Below, one piece after another: positions 33,891 to 41,470 of a DNA stretch of 64,000 bases. The notes under the pieces are model-generated. The model was not told the DNA's origin. It made no database searches and saw only the letters and a list, made by a program, of their open reading frames with translations. Where the stretch lies: assembly GCF_037137075.1 (NCBI RefSeq), contig NZ_JBBBNV010000017.1:37756-101755 (forward strand), given 5' to 3'. The position numbers and the translations under genes are program-made. This DNA comes from JBBBNV01 sp037137075 (lineage in GTDB: Bacteria > Bacillota > Bacilli > Paenibacillales > NBRC-103111). How positions within the stretch are numbered: position 1 is the stretch's first letter; each line of letters begins with the position of its first letter.

Positions 33891-34919
33891 CTACAGGAAG
33901 AAATCGACCTTGCGTCCGGTGCTGGCGCTTTCCAGCGCGCCGAACACCATCCGCATGCTCTTGATATTATCGGAGCTGTCCGTTTCGGCCGGGCGGTTTT
34001 CCCGCAGGGCGGAGAACATCTCATCCAGACATCCTGCGTGGCCGTCCTGCCCCTGCCAAAAGGAATCCGCTTCGATTCGGCGGATGTCCTGCTTCGGCAG
34101 CGGGCCGACCGCATCGGGATCGACGATTTCGGCATACGGGGCACTTGTCCCGTCCCAAATCGCCGTGCCAATGCTACCGGTCACCCGCCAGCTGGCCTCC
34201 CAGGAGGTCGGACTGCCGAGGGCGCACCATGAGCCCCGGTACGTAAAGACGGAGCTGTCCGACATCTCGAAGATGCAGACGGCGGACGCGTTCCCTTTGT
34301 ACCAGGAGCCCGTCGGGTTGAATTCGTGACAGTATACTGAAATCGGATCGGCTCCGGTAATAAAGCGTGCCTGGTCAAACGTATGTATGGCCATGTCTAC
34401 AATAAGCGGGCTGTTCATCAGCTCGCGGAAGCCTCCGAAATGGGGGCCCAGAAAAAAATCGGCGCAAACCATGCCGGCCCCCCCGATGGTCCGCGAACGG
34501 ATGAAGCTGCGCAATGCGCGGATTCCCTGGTTGTAGCGGCGGTTCTGCATAACGAAGTACCGCTTGTCCAGCAAGCGGGCAATCGCAACAAGCTCCTCGG
34601 CTACCTCCAGCGAATCGGCAATCGGCTTCTCGGTAAAAACGTCGCAGCCCATCTGCATAGCGGTGGACGCGATTTGCTTGTGGCTCTCCGGAACGGTAAT
34701 GTCAAATACCAGATTGGCGCGGCTTTTTCGAATCGCTTCGCCGACATCCGGGTACCATCTGCATCGTAATCCGAACTCCTTGGCCAGTGCGGCAGCGTTT
34801 TCCTCCTGCAGATCAGTAAGTCCAACAATCTCGCAATCTGTGCGGGAGAGCGCGTATTTTACCCACGTCTTGGCCATATTGCCGCAGCCGGCGACCACGA
34901 TGCGAAATGGTTTTTCCAT
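33891..34919 (-). CDS. Gfo/Idh/MocA-family oxidoreductase
   Basis: NAD(P)-dependent sugar or sugar-derivative dehydrogenase, 342 residues. A Rossmann motif VVAGCGNMAKTW opens the protein, and the family's catalytic EKP occurs in FTEKPIADS near residue 95. Part of the C-terminal half is the usual beta-sheet domain (GGFRELMNSPLIVDMAIHTFD). GGAGG precedes the ATG. It lies 24 bases after a YisL-like gene on the same strand and is probably co-transcribed with it, divergent from the arabinose operon. The substrate is unknown; a sugar acid or inositol-like compound is plausible. Confidence 0.88.
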   Translation of the reverse strand: MEKPFRIVVAGCGNMAKTWVKYALSRTDCEIVGLTDLQEENAAALAKEFGLRCRWYPDVGEAIRKSRANLVFDITVPESHKQIASTAMQMGCDVFTEKPIADSLEVAEELVAIARLLDKRYFVMQNRRYNQGIRALRSFIRSRTIGGAGMVCADFFLGPHFGGFRELMNSPLIVDMAIHTFDQARFITGADPISVYCHEFNPTGSWYKGNASAVCIFEMSDSSVFTYRGSWCALGSPTSWEASWRVTGSIGTAIWDGTSAPYAEIVDPDAVGPLPKQDIRRIEADSFWQGQDGHAGCLDEMFSALRENRPAETDSSDNIKSMRMVFGALESASTGRKVDFFL

Positions 34920-34943
34920 TGCGATCCCTCCTTGCAGCCTGAG

Positions 34944-35288
34944 TTACAGCGAAATAACGCCGTACCCCAGCAGCACAATCAGCAGCGTGATCACGGAAAA
35001 AGCGATCCAGAGACCGGCCTTCTGGCCGCTGCTCCAGCTTTGTCTGCGGCGGCTGCCCAAGATTTTCTCCATGATGTAAATCAGGATGAGCGCAAGTACC
35101 CCTTTGATGGAGTAGGAGAGCGGAAAGCCGTAGCTGTACAGCAGAGTCCCGCCGCTTACAATCATCACGATGTACATCAGACGCAAAATCATGTGCAGCG
35201 CCCGGGTACGGATGAAAATACAGCTCAGTACAAACAGCAGAAACAAAAGCGGCCAAGAATCCGTGTGGGCGTGAATAATCGCGTTCAT
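34944..35288 (-). CDS. YisL-like membrane protein (UPF0344/DUF1516)
   Basis: Membrane protein of 114 residues with four hydrophobic stretches. The opening NAIIHAHTDSWPLLFLLFVL, the LHMILRLMYIVMIVSGG block and KGVLALILIYIMEKIL match Bacillus YisL (UPF0344). Function unknown. AAGGAGG lies 10 bases before the ATG. It precedes a Gfo/Idh gene by 24 bases and is divergent from araA, with 230 bases of regulatory sequence between. Confidence 0.88.
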   Translation of the reverse strand: MNAIIHAHTDSWPLLFLLFVLSCIFIRTRALHMILRLMYIVMIVSGGTLLYSYGFPLSYSIKGVLALILIYIMEKILGSRRRQSWSSGQKAGLWIAFSVITLLIVLLGYGVISL

Positions 35289-35348
35289 GTTTAAGTAGCC
35301 TCCTTATAGAACTGAAATCTATTATTATTCTAAGGAAAATTGCTCCCG

Positions 35349-35377
35349 TTGACAAATTTTCCGCGATACTTTGTAAA
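35349..35377 (+). promoter_or_regulatory. Candidate sigma-A promoter of araA
   Basis: TTGACA (35349-35354) and TGTAAA (35372-35377) are separated by 17 bases. The -35 box is perfect, the -10 box is 4/6. Both AraR operators and a cre site lie downstream of it. A second promoter between the operators cannot be excluded. Confidence 0.5.
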
Positions 35378-35395
35378 TTTGTAACTTTGCGCTGG

Positions 35396-35411
35396 ATTTG
35401 TACGTACAAAA
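35396..35411. promoter_or_regulatory. AraR operator 1
   Basis: ATTTGTACGTACAAAA is a near-perfect palindrome that fits the Bacillus AraR operator (TTTGTACGTACAAA core). It lies upstream of araA and downstream of the candidate promoter. The centre-to-centre distance to operator 2 is 75 bases, about seven helical turns, as needed for looping. Confidence 0.85.
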
Positions 35412-35472
35412 ATAAAAAACAAACCTGTTATTTTGGTTATATGTCAAAAATAATCGTTGTATTTTAAAGTGG

Positions 35473-35484
35473 TTGTACGTACAA
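35473..35484. promoter_or_regulatory. AraR operator 2
   Basis: TTGTACGTACAA is a perfect palindrome sharing its core with operator 1. It lies 35 bases before the araA start, next to the cre site. Confidence 0.82.
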
Positions 35485-35491
35485 TTAAGGG

Positions 35492-35505
35492 TGAAAACGA
35501 TAACA
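35492..35505. promoter_or_regulatory. Catabolite-responsive element (cre) in araA leader
   Basis: TGAAAACGATAACA agrees with every fixed base of the cre consensus. It lies immediately before the ribosome binding site of araA, where bound CcpA would block elongation or initiation. Confidence 0.8.
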
Positions 35506-35518
35506 AGGAGGAGTAGTC

Positions 35519-37009
35519 ATGTTGGACATGAAGACGCGTACATTTTGGTTTGTCACAGGCAGCCAGCATTTGTACGGACCAGAAACAATTGAAGAGGTAG
35601 CGGGCCATTCCCGTACGATCGCTGAGGGATTGGATCGTGATTCTCTCCTACCGGGCAAGGTGATTTTTAAACAGGTCGTGACCACCTCCGATGAGATTCG
35701 CCGTTTATTTCTGGAAGCCAACAGCGACGAAACCTGCGCAGGCATTATTACATGGATGCACACGTTCTCGCCGTCCAAAATGTGGATTGCCGGCCTGTCG
35801 GAGCTGCGCAAGCCGTATTTGCATCTGCATACGCAGTATAACCGCGATATCCCTTGGGATACGATAGATATGGATTTTATGAATACGAACCAGTCTGCGC
35901 ACGGTGATCGGGAGCACGGCTTCATCGGCGCCCGGATGGGCGTTGCCCGCAAGGTAGTTGCCGGCTACTGGGAGGATGCGGAGGTTCGCAGCCGTATTGG
36001 CGGCTGGATGCGCACAGCGGTCGCGTATCTGGAGAGCCGCAGATTGAAAATCGCCCGTTTCGGAGACAACATGCGCCAGGTTGCGGTAACGGAAGGCGAT
36101 AAGGTCGAAGCGCAAATTCAGTTCGGCTGGACTGTCAACGGCTACGGCATCGGTGATTTGGTAACCCGCATGAAGGATATCTCCGATGCGGACATCAATC
36201 GTCTGATGCAGGAATACGACGAGCTGTATGATGTTACACCGGCCGGACGCACAGCAGGACCTGTCCGCAACGCAATCCGGGAGCAGGCCCATATCGAGCT
36301 GGGGCTGAGAGCTTTTCTGACGGAGGGCGGCTATGGCGCGTTCACCACTTCATTTGAGGATTTGCACGGACTGAACCAGCTGCCGGGTCTGGCTGTTCAG
36401 CGTCTGATGGGCGACGGCTACGGCTTCGGCGGGGAAGGCGACTGGAAAACATCGGCCTTCACCCGGGTAATGAAAATTCTGGCAAACAATGTCGGAACCT
36501 CGTTCATGGAGGACTATACGTACCATTTTGAGCCTGGCAATGAGCTGGTGCTCGGATCTCACATGCTGGAGGTATGCCCGACCATTGCGGCGGACAAGCC
36601 AAAAATCGAAGTGCACCCGCTGGGTATCGGCGGCAAAGCCGATCCGGCCCGTCTGGTCTTCGACGGCCGCAGCGGTTCCGCGCTGAATGCGTCCATCGTC
36701 GATCTGGGCAACCGTTTCCGTCTTATTGTCAACGAGGTTGAAGCGGTGGAGCTGGAGCGCCCGATGCCGAAGCTTCCGGTAGCGCGCGTGCTGTGGAAGC
36801 CGCAGCCGTCGCTGCGCGACTCTGCGGAATCGTGGATTCTTGCAGGCGGCGCACACCATACCGTATTCTCCTATGTCGTTACATCGGAAAACCTGGCTGA
36901 TTGGGCGGAAATGGCCGGCATTGAATGTGTCATTATCGGCAAAAACTCCACCCCGCAATCGATTCGTCAGGAGCTGCGCTGGAGTGATCTCGCTTACCGC
37001 CTGCGGTAG
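35519..37009 (+). CDS. araA: L-arabinose isomerase
   Basis: Converts L-arabinose to L-ribulose, first step of arabinose catabolism. The 496-residue length is typical. Family blocks include TFWFVTGSQHLYGPE, WMHTFSPSKMWI, and HSGH-like ALRAFLTEGGYGAFTTSFED; later GEGDWKTSAF and TYHFEPGNELVLGSHMLEVCP carry metal-binding residues. AAGGAGGAG lies before the ATG. The leader holds two AraR operators and a cre, so expression should need arabinose and low glucose. It is the first gene of araA-araR-araD-araB, an order in which the regulator sits inside the operon. Confidence 0.97.
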   Translation: MLDMKTRTFWFVTGSQHLYGPETIEEVAGHSRTIAEGLDRDSLLPGKVIFKQVVTTSDEIRRLFLEANSDETCAGIITWMHTFSPSKMWIAGLSELRKPYLHLHTQYNRDIPWDTIDMDFMNTNQSAHGDREHGFIGARMGVARKVVAGYWEDAEVRSRIGGWMRTAVAYLESRRLKIARFGDNMRQVAVTEGDKVEAQIQFGWTVNGYGIGDLVTRMKDISDADINRLMQEYDELYDVTPAGRTAGPVRNAIREQAHIELGLRAFLTEGGYGAFTTSFEDLHGLNQLPGLAVQRLMGDGYGFGGEGDWKTSAFTRVMKILANNVGTSFMEDYTYHFEPGNELVLGSHMLEVCPTIAADKPKIEVHPLGIGGKADPARLVFDGRSGSALNASIVDLGNRFRLIVNEVEAVELERPMPKLPVARVLWKPQPSLRDSAESWILAGGAHHTVFSYVVTSENLADWAEMAGIECVIIGKNSTPQSIRQELRWSDLAYRLR

Positions 37010-37010
37010 C

Positions 37011-37025
37011 ATGCTATAATAGCAT
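37011..37025. repeat. Palindrome containing a TATAAT before araR
   Basis: ATGCTAT-A-ATAGCAT is a perfect palindrome directly after the araA stop and contains TATAAT (37015-37020). The base composition suggests a weak internal promoter for araR, but the -35 region (CTTACC) is poor. Confidence 0.4.
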
Positions 37026-37047
37026 CAAAACTAGCCTGAGGTGGACC

Positions 37048-38169
37048 ATGAAAGAAAAGCAACCCCCGAAATATATCCGAATCAAGCAGGAAATTCTTGC
37101 TTGGTTCCAGGCCGGTACGTTGAAGCCGGGTGACCAGATGCCAACGGAGCATGAGATTGCCGAACAGTTTGAAGTGAGCCGGCAAACGGTGCGCCAGGCC
37201 TTCGGTGAGCTGGAGCAGGACGGCTGGCTGCAGCGGATGCAGGGGCGGGGCACCTATGTGTCCAGTCCCGGCGGCGTCCGCGTTCAGGGGGCTGGCGTAC
37301 AGACGGTCGGTATTATTACGACCTATATTTCGGACTATATTTTCCCCCATATTGTCAGAGGGGCGGAAGCAGCCTTGCGCAGCCGGGGATACCGGCTGCT
37401 CTTGTCCAGCACCGACAATGACAAGGAAAAGGAGCGGGAAAGTCTGGAGATGATGACGAGCCAGCCGCTCAGCGGTCTGATTATTGAACCGACGAAGAGC
37501 GCGGAGGGCAATCCGAACGTCGGCTTCTACTTGTCTCTGGACTATCAGCGCATCCCTTATTTGATGCTGAACGAACGTTACCCGGAGCTGTCCGGCCCGT
37601 GCCTGAAGGTCGATGATTTTGCAGGGGGCTGCTTGGCGGCCGGCCATTTGATTGAGCTGGGTCACAAGCGTATCGCCGGCTTTTTCAAAATGGACGATTT
37701 GCAGGGGGTTAATCGCTTAAAGGGGTTCCTGCACGTTCACCATGAGCAGGGGCTCGCGGTGCACCCGTCGCTGGTGGTGCATTACACCACGGAGCAGAAG
37801 CAGACCAAGCCCTTGGAGCAGGCGGCCGCTATGCTGGAGCTGGAGGAGCAGGACCGTCCGACAGCATTCGTCTGCTATAATGACGAGCTGGCCGTACAGC
37901 TGCTCGACGTGATTCGCCAGGCTGGGCTCACCGTGCCGGAGCACGTGTCCGTGGTCGGGTTTGACGATTCGATGCTCTCGACGGCGACCGAATGCAAGCT
38001 GACGACGCTGACTCACCCGAAGGATAGAATGGGGGAAGAGGCGGCGGAGGCGCTGGTGGCGCTTATTGAAGGCGGCAAGCCGGAATGGGAGAGCAAGGTC
38101 TATATGCCGGAGCTTATTGTACGGGACTCTACGCGGGCGCTATCCCCGCAGGCGGTTTCCCGGAATTGA
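37048..38169 (+). CDS. araR: Arabinose operon repressor AraR
   Basis: GntR-type winged helix at residues about 5-75 (KYIRIKQEILAWFQAGTLKP, TEHEIAEQFEVSRQTVRQAF) fused to a LacI/GalR-type sugar-binding domain (about 80-365: VGIITTYISDYIFPHIVRG, GHKRIAGFF, VVGFDDSMLST). This fusion is characteristic of AraR, which leaves its operators when arabinose binds. It sits 38 bases after araA, with AGGTGG before the ATG. Its presumed operators are the TTGTACGTACAA sites upstream of araA. In B. subtilis araR is separate from araA; here it is inside the operon, so repression may be autoregulated. Confidence 0.94.
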   Translation: MKEKQPPKYIRIKQEILAWFQAGTLKPGDQMPTEHEIAEQFEVSRQTVRQAFGELEQDGWLQRMQGRGTYVSSPGGVRVQGAGVQTVGIITTYISDYIFPHIVRGAEAALRSRGYRLLLSSTDNDKEKERESLEMMTSQPLSGLIIEPTKSAEGNPNVGFYLSLDYQRIPYLMLNERYPELSGPCLKVDDFAGGCLAAGHLIELGHKRIAGFFKMDDLQGVNRLKGFLHVHHEQGLAVHPSLVVHYTTEQKQTKPLEQAAAMLELEEQDRPTAFVCYNDELAVQLLDVIRQAGLTVPEHVSVVGFDDSMLSTATECKLTTLTHPKDRMGEEAAEALVALIEGGKPEWESKVYMPELIVRDSTRALSPQAVSRN

Positions 38170-38254
38170 GCGTTCGGGTTATCGGGCTGGCCGGCGCTAG
38201 CAAATGAAATGACAAGCATCCCGGATCGGGATGCAGGGGAAAGGTGCGATCACA

Positions 38255-38950
38255 GTGTTGGAAGCATTAAAACAGGCTGTGCTGGAAGCAAATCTGGATT
38301 TGCCGAAGCACGGACTAGTTACGTTCACCTGGGGAAATGTCAGCAGTATCGACCGGGAGCAGGGTCTGGTTGTGATTAAACCGAGCGGCGTTCCTTACGA
38401 AGAGATGAAAGCCGAGCATATGGTGGTTGTCGATTTGGACGGGCGCATTGTCGAAGGGAACTACAAGCCGTCCTCGGATACCCCGACGCATCTGGTGCTG
38501 TACAAAGCGTTCCAGAGCATCGGCGGAATCGTTCATACCCATTCCCCCTGGGCAACCAGCTGGGCGCAAGCGGGCCGGGGCATTCCCGCGCTCGGTACAA
38601 CGCAAGCGGATTATTTTTACGGGAAAATTCCTTGCACCCGCCATATGACCGAAGAGGAAATCCGCGGTGCCTACGAGCTGGAGACAGGCAATGTGATTGT
38701 GGAAACCTTCGTACAGCAAGGGATTAGCCCGCAGCAGGTGCCAGGGGTCCTGGTAAACTGCCACGCGCCGTTTGCATGGGGCAAGGATGCGCATGACGCG
38801 GTGCATAATGCGGTTGTGCTGGAGGAAGTGGCCAAAATGGCCTACCATACGTTCCAGCTGAACCCGGGTGTAGAGGCGATGGATCAGGCGCTGCTGGATA
38901 AGCACTATTTGCGCAAGCACGGGTCCAATGCCTATTACGGGCAAAAGTAG
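38255..38950 (+). CDS. araD: L-ribulose-5-phosphate 4-epimerase
   Basis: Last step of arabinose catabolism, producing D-xylulose-5-phosphate. The 231-residue class II aldolase-like protein begins LEALKQAVLEANLDLPKHGL and LVTFTWGNVSSIDREQG; zinc-binding histidines occur in VHTHSPWATSWAQAG and in the C-terminal half (NCHAPFAWG). The frame is open eight codons further, but the GTG at 38255 aligns with the family N-terminus (MLEALK) and follows an AAAGG site. It is followed by araB after about 50 bases. Confidence 0.95.
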   Translation: MLEALKQAVLEANLDLPKHGLVTFTWGNVSSIDREQGLVVIKPSGVPYEEMKAEHMVVVDLDGRIVEGNYKPSSDTPTHLVLYKAFQSIGGIVHTHSPWATSWAQAGRGIPALGTTQADYFYGKIPCTRHMTEEEIRGAYELETGNVIVETFVQQGISPQQVPGVLVNCHAPFAWGKDAHDAVHNAVVLEEVAKMAYHTFQLNPGVEAMDQALLDKHYLRKHGSNAYYGQK

Positions 38951-39003
38951 AAGCACGGAGCAGGTTGAACTGCAATTGAAGCAATTAAGGAGGCAGACTG
39001 CCC

Positions 39004-40677
39004 ATGGGGAAAAAATACGCAATCGGCGTGGACTACGGAACGGAGTCCGGTCGCGCCGTATTGGTGGATTTGGCAGATGGTACGGAGGTCGCGGAGCATG
39101 TAACGCCATATCCGCATGGCGTTATTGATGAGGTGCTGCCGGGATCGGGCGTGAAGCTGGAGCATGACTGGGCTTTGCAGCATCCGGCCGATTATATCGA
39201 GGTGCTGAAGCGTTCGGTGCCGGCTGTCATGAAGCAGTCCGGCATCAGCCCTGCAGATGTCATCGGGCTTGGCATCGATTTTACGGCCTGCACGATGCTG
39301 CCGGTGGACCAGGAGGGAACGCCGCTGTGTCTGAAGCCGGAATGGAGCGACAATCCGCACAGCTGGGTCAAGCTTTGGAAGCACCACGCCGCTCAGGATG
39401 AAGCCAATCTCATTAATGAGATTGCCGAAAGCCGGGGGGAGGCCTTTTTACCTCGTTACGGCGGTAAAATCTCCTCCGAGTGGATGATTGCCAAGGCGTG
39501 GCAAATTTTGAACGAAGCGCCTGCTGTATACGAGTCGGCGGACCTGTTCCTTGAGGCTACGGACTGGGTCATCTCGCAAATGACCGGCAATATAGTGCGC
39601 AACAGCTGCACAGCCGGCTACAAATCGATCTGGCATAAGCAGGAGGGATACCCGAGCCAGGCGTTTTTCCGGGCATTGGACCCGCGCCTCGAAGCATTGA
39701 CCGAGACCAAGCTGCGCGGTGAGGTGAAGCCGCTTGGCACGAAGGCCGGCGAACTGACGGCGGCCATGGCGGAAGCAATGGGGCTTGCGGCCGGTACTGC
39801 CATTGCCGTCGGCAACGTGGACGCGCATGCGGCTGTTCCGGGGGTAGGCGTGGTCACACCGGGCAAGCTGGTGATGGCGATGGGAACCTCCATTTGCCAT
39901 ATGCTGCTCGGCACAGAGGAGAAGCGTGTCGAGGGGATGTGCGGTGTCGTCGAGGACGGGATTATTCCAGGCTACCTCGGTTATGAAGCCGGGCAATCGG
40001 CGGTCGGCGATATTTTTGCATGGTATGTGGAGCATGGCGTTCCGGCTTATGTGAAGGAAGCGGCGGACAAGGAAGGCCTGAATGTGCACGTGTGGCTTGA
40101 GCGGCAGGCGGCTGCCTATAAGCCGGGCGAATCCGGCCTGCTGGCGCTGGACTGGTGGAACGGTAACCGCTCGGTGCTGGTCGATACCGACCTGACCGGG
40201 TTGCTTGTCGGTTATACGCTGCTGACTAAGCCGGAAGAGATTTACCGCGCCCTGCTGGAAGCGACAGCCTTCGGCACGCGCAAAATCGTCGATGCGTTCC
40301 ATTCCAGCGGCGTAGAGGTGCAGGAGCTGTACGCCTGCGGCGGCTTGCCGCAAAAAAACCGGTTGCTGATGCAGATTTACGCCGATGTAACGAACCGTGA
40401 AATCAAAATCGCTGATTCCAAACAAACGCCGGCGCTTGGAGCTGCGATGTTCGGGGCGGTTGCTGCGGGAAGCGCCAAGGGCGGCTACGATTCCATCGTC
40501 GATGCCGCGCAGAAAATGGCGCGTGTACGCGAGGAAACCTTCAAGCCGATTCCGGAGAACGTGGCTGTATACGAGAAGCTGTACCAGGAGTATACAAGCC
40601 TGCATGATTACTTCGGCCGGGGCGGCAACGATGTTATGAAGCGGCTGAAGGCGATCAAGGAAGAAGCGCGGGCCTGA
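39004..40677 (+). CDS. araB: Ribulokinase
   Basis: Phosphorylates L-ribulose with ATP. The 557-residue protein is the usual length, with FGGY-kinase landmarks: YAIGVDYGTESGRAVLVD at the start, DFTACTMLPVD, YAACGGLPQKN-like ELYACGGLPQKNRLLMQIYA near residue 445, and ALGAAMFGAVAAG. AAGGAGG precedes the ATG. Last gene of the arabinose operon. No arabinose transporter is in the cluster, so import must be encoded elsewhere. Confidence 0.96.
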   Translation: MGKKYAIGVDYGTESGRAVLVDLADGTEVAEHVTPYPHGVIDEVLPGSGVKLEHDWALQHPADYIEVLKRSVPAVMKQSGISPADVIGLGIDFTACTMLPVDQEGTPLCLKPEWSDNPHSWVKLWKHHAAQDEANLINEIAESRGEAFLPRYGGKISSEWMIAKAWQILNEAPAVYESADLFLEATDWVISQMTGNIVRNSCTAGYKSIWHKQEGYPSQAFFRALDPRLEALTETKLRGEVKPLGTKAGELTAAMAEAMGLAAGTAIAVGNVDAHAAVPGVGVVTPGKLVMAMGTSICHMLLGTEEKRVEGMCGVVEDGIIPGYLGYEAGQSAVGDIFAWYVEHGVPAYVKEAADKEGLNVHVWLERQAAAYKPGESGLLALDWWNGNRSVLVDTDLTGLLVGYTLLTKPEEIYRALLEATAFGTRKIVDAFHSSGVEVQELYACGGLPQKNRLLMQIYADVTNREIKIADSKQTPALGAAMFGAVAAGSAKGGYDSIVDAAQKMARVREETFKPIPENVAVYEKLYQEYTSLHDYFGRGGNDVMKRLKAIKEEARA

Positions 40678-40930
40678 TTTTAGCAGAGACACGTTGAAGC
40701 ATCATTTGAAGTAGAGCCATCCGGTACAGATACGGGTGGCTTTTTCACATGATTCGGCCCGGCAAAAATGCGGCGGGTCGGTTATTTGCCGGAACAGTTG
40801 TACGAGTGAGCTTCCGCCGGCAGGCGATTCGGATAAGGACTCAGAAAGCTGCGGTTTACCGCCATCTATGGTATCGTAGAAGGGAAACATACATGGACAG
40901 CTATAACAAGTATGGAGGGGAGCAGGCGGC

Positions 40931-41413
40931 GTGTACCAGCGTGATTATATTCTTCGAATGATTGAACAAATGACAAGAACGATTGCGACCCAAATTATGA
41001 AGCTCAGGGAGCAGCGTAAATATGACGAGGCGCTGGCCGCAACCGGCGAGCTGTACAAAAAGCTGTCTCTGCCGAACCCGGCGCTGCTGTTCAAGCTGAC
41101 GGTACGGCAGCTCATCGATATGATGACCATGAATGGCGTGGCCCATTTGGAGAAGCTGGAGGCGATCGCCACCCTGTTCAAGGAAGAGGCGGAAATTCGC
41201 GCGGAGCTGGGCCAGCAGGAAGAAAGCGGGGCAAGGCTTGTGAAGGCGCTGCAAATTCACCTCTATCTGTTTGAGGAGGACCCGCAGCCGAGCCGATTCG
41301 AGGCCATGAACGGGCTGCTGGAGCAGGTGGATGTCACCTTGCTCACACCGGAAGAACAAAACGCAGTGAAGGCTTACTATGCTTATATTGAACAGTCCGG
41401 TGAACCGGATTGA
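40931..41413 (+). CDS. DUF6483-like protein
   Basis: Soluble, helical protein of 160 residues with an opening YQRDYILRMIEQMTRTIATQ, a pattern common in a Firmicute family of unknown function. The start is GTG at 40931, with GGAGGGGAG upstream. It follows the arabinose operon by about 250 bases and is probably independent. A bidirectional terminator follows. No function can be assigned. Confidence 0.75.
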   Translation: MYQRDYILRMIEQMTRTIATQIMKLREQRKYDEALAATGELYKKLSLPNPALLFKLTVRQLIDMMTMNGVAHLEKLEAIATLFKEEAEIRAELGQQEESGARLVKALQIHLYLFEEDPQPSRFEAMNGLLEQVDVTLLTPEEQNAVKAYYAYIEQSGEPD

Positions 41414-41421
41414 AGAAGCAG

Positions 41422-41466
41422 GAAGCCTGCGGCTCCACAGTGATTTTGCGGAGCGGCAGGCTTCTT
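41422..41466. terminator. Bidirectional terminator between convergent genes
   Basis: GAAGCCTGC (41422-41430) pairs with GCAGGCTTC (41456-41464), with inner GGCTCC/GGAGC pairing, then TTTG. It lies between the DUF6483-like gene and the stalk-domain gene. Confidence 0.75.
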
Positions 41467-41470
41467 TGTG

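Noticed and set aside
34813..35409. Minus-strand frame of 198 codons across the YisL-like gene and the araA leader
   Set aside because: It overlaps two well supported genes in another frame and runs into the AraR operator region. No start signal was seen.
36350..37012. Minus-strand frame of 220 codons over araA
   Set aside because: Shadow of araA. Composition is typical of reversed codons and no motif is recognised.
39448..40692. Minus-strand open frame of 414 codons over araB
   Set aside because: It mirrors araB, a clearly real gene with full FGGY kinase motifs, and has no family likeness of its own. It is a high-GC shadow frame.
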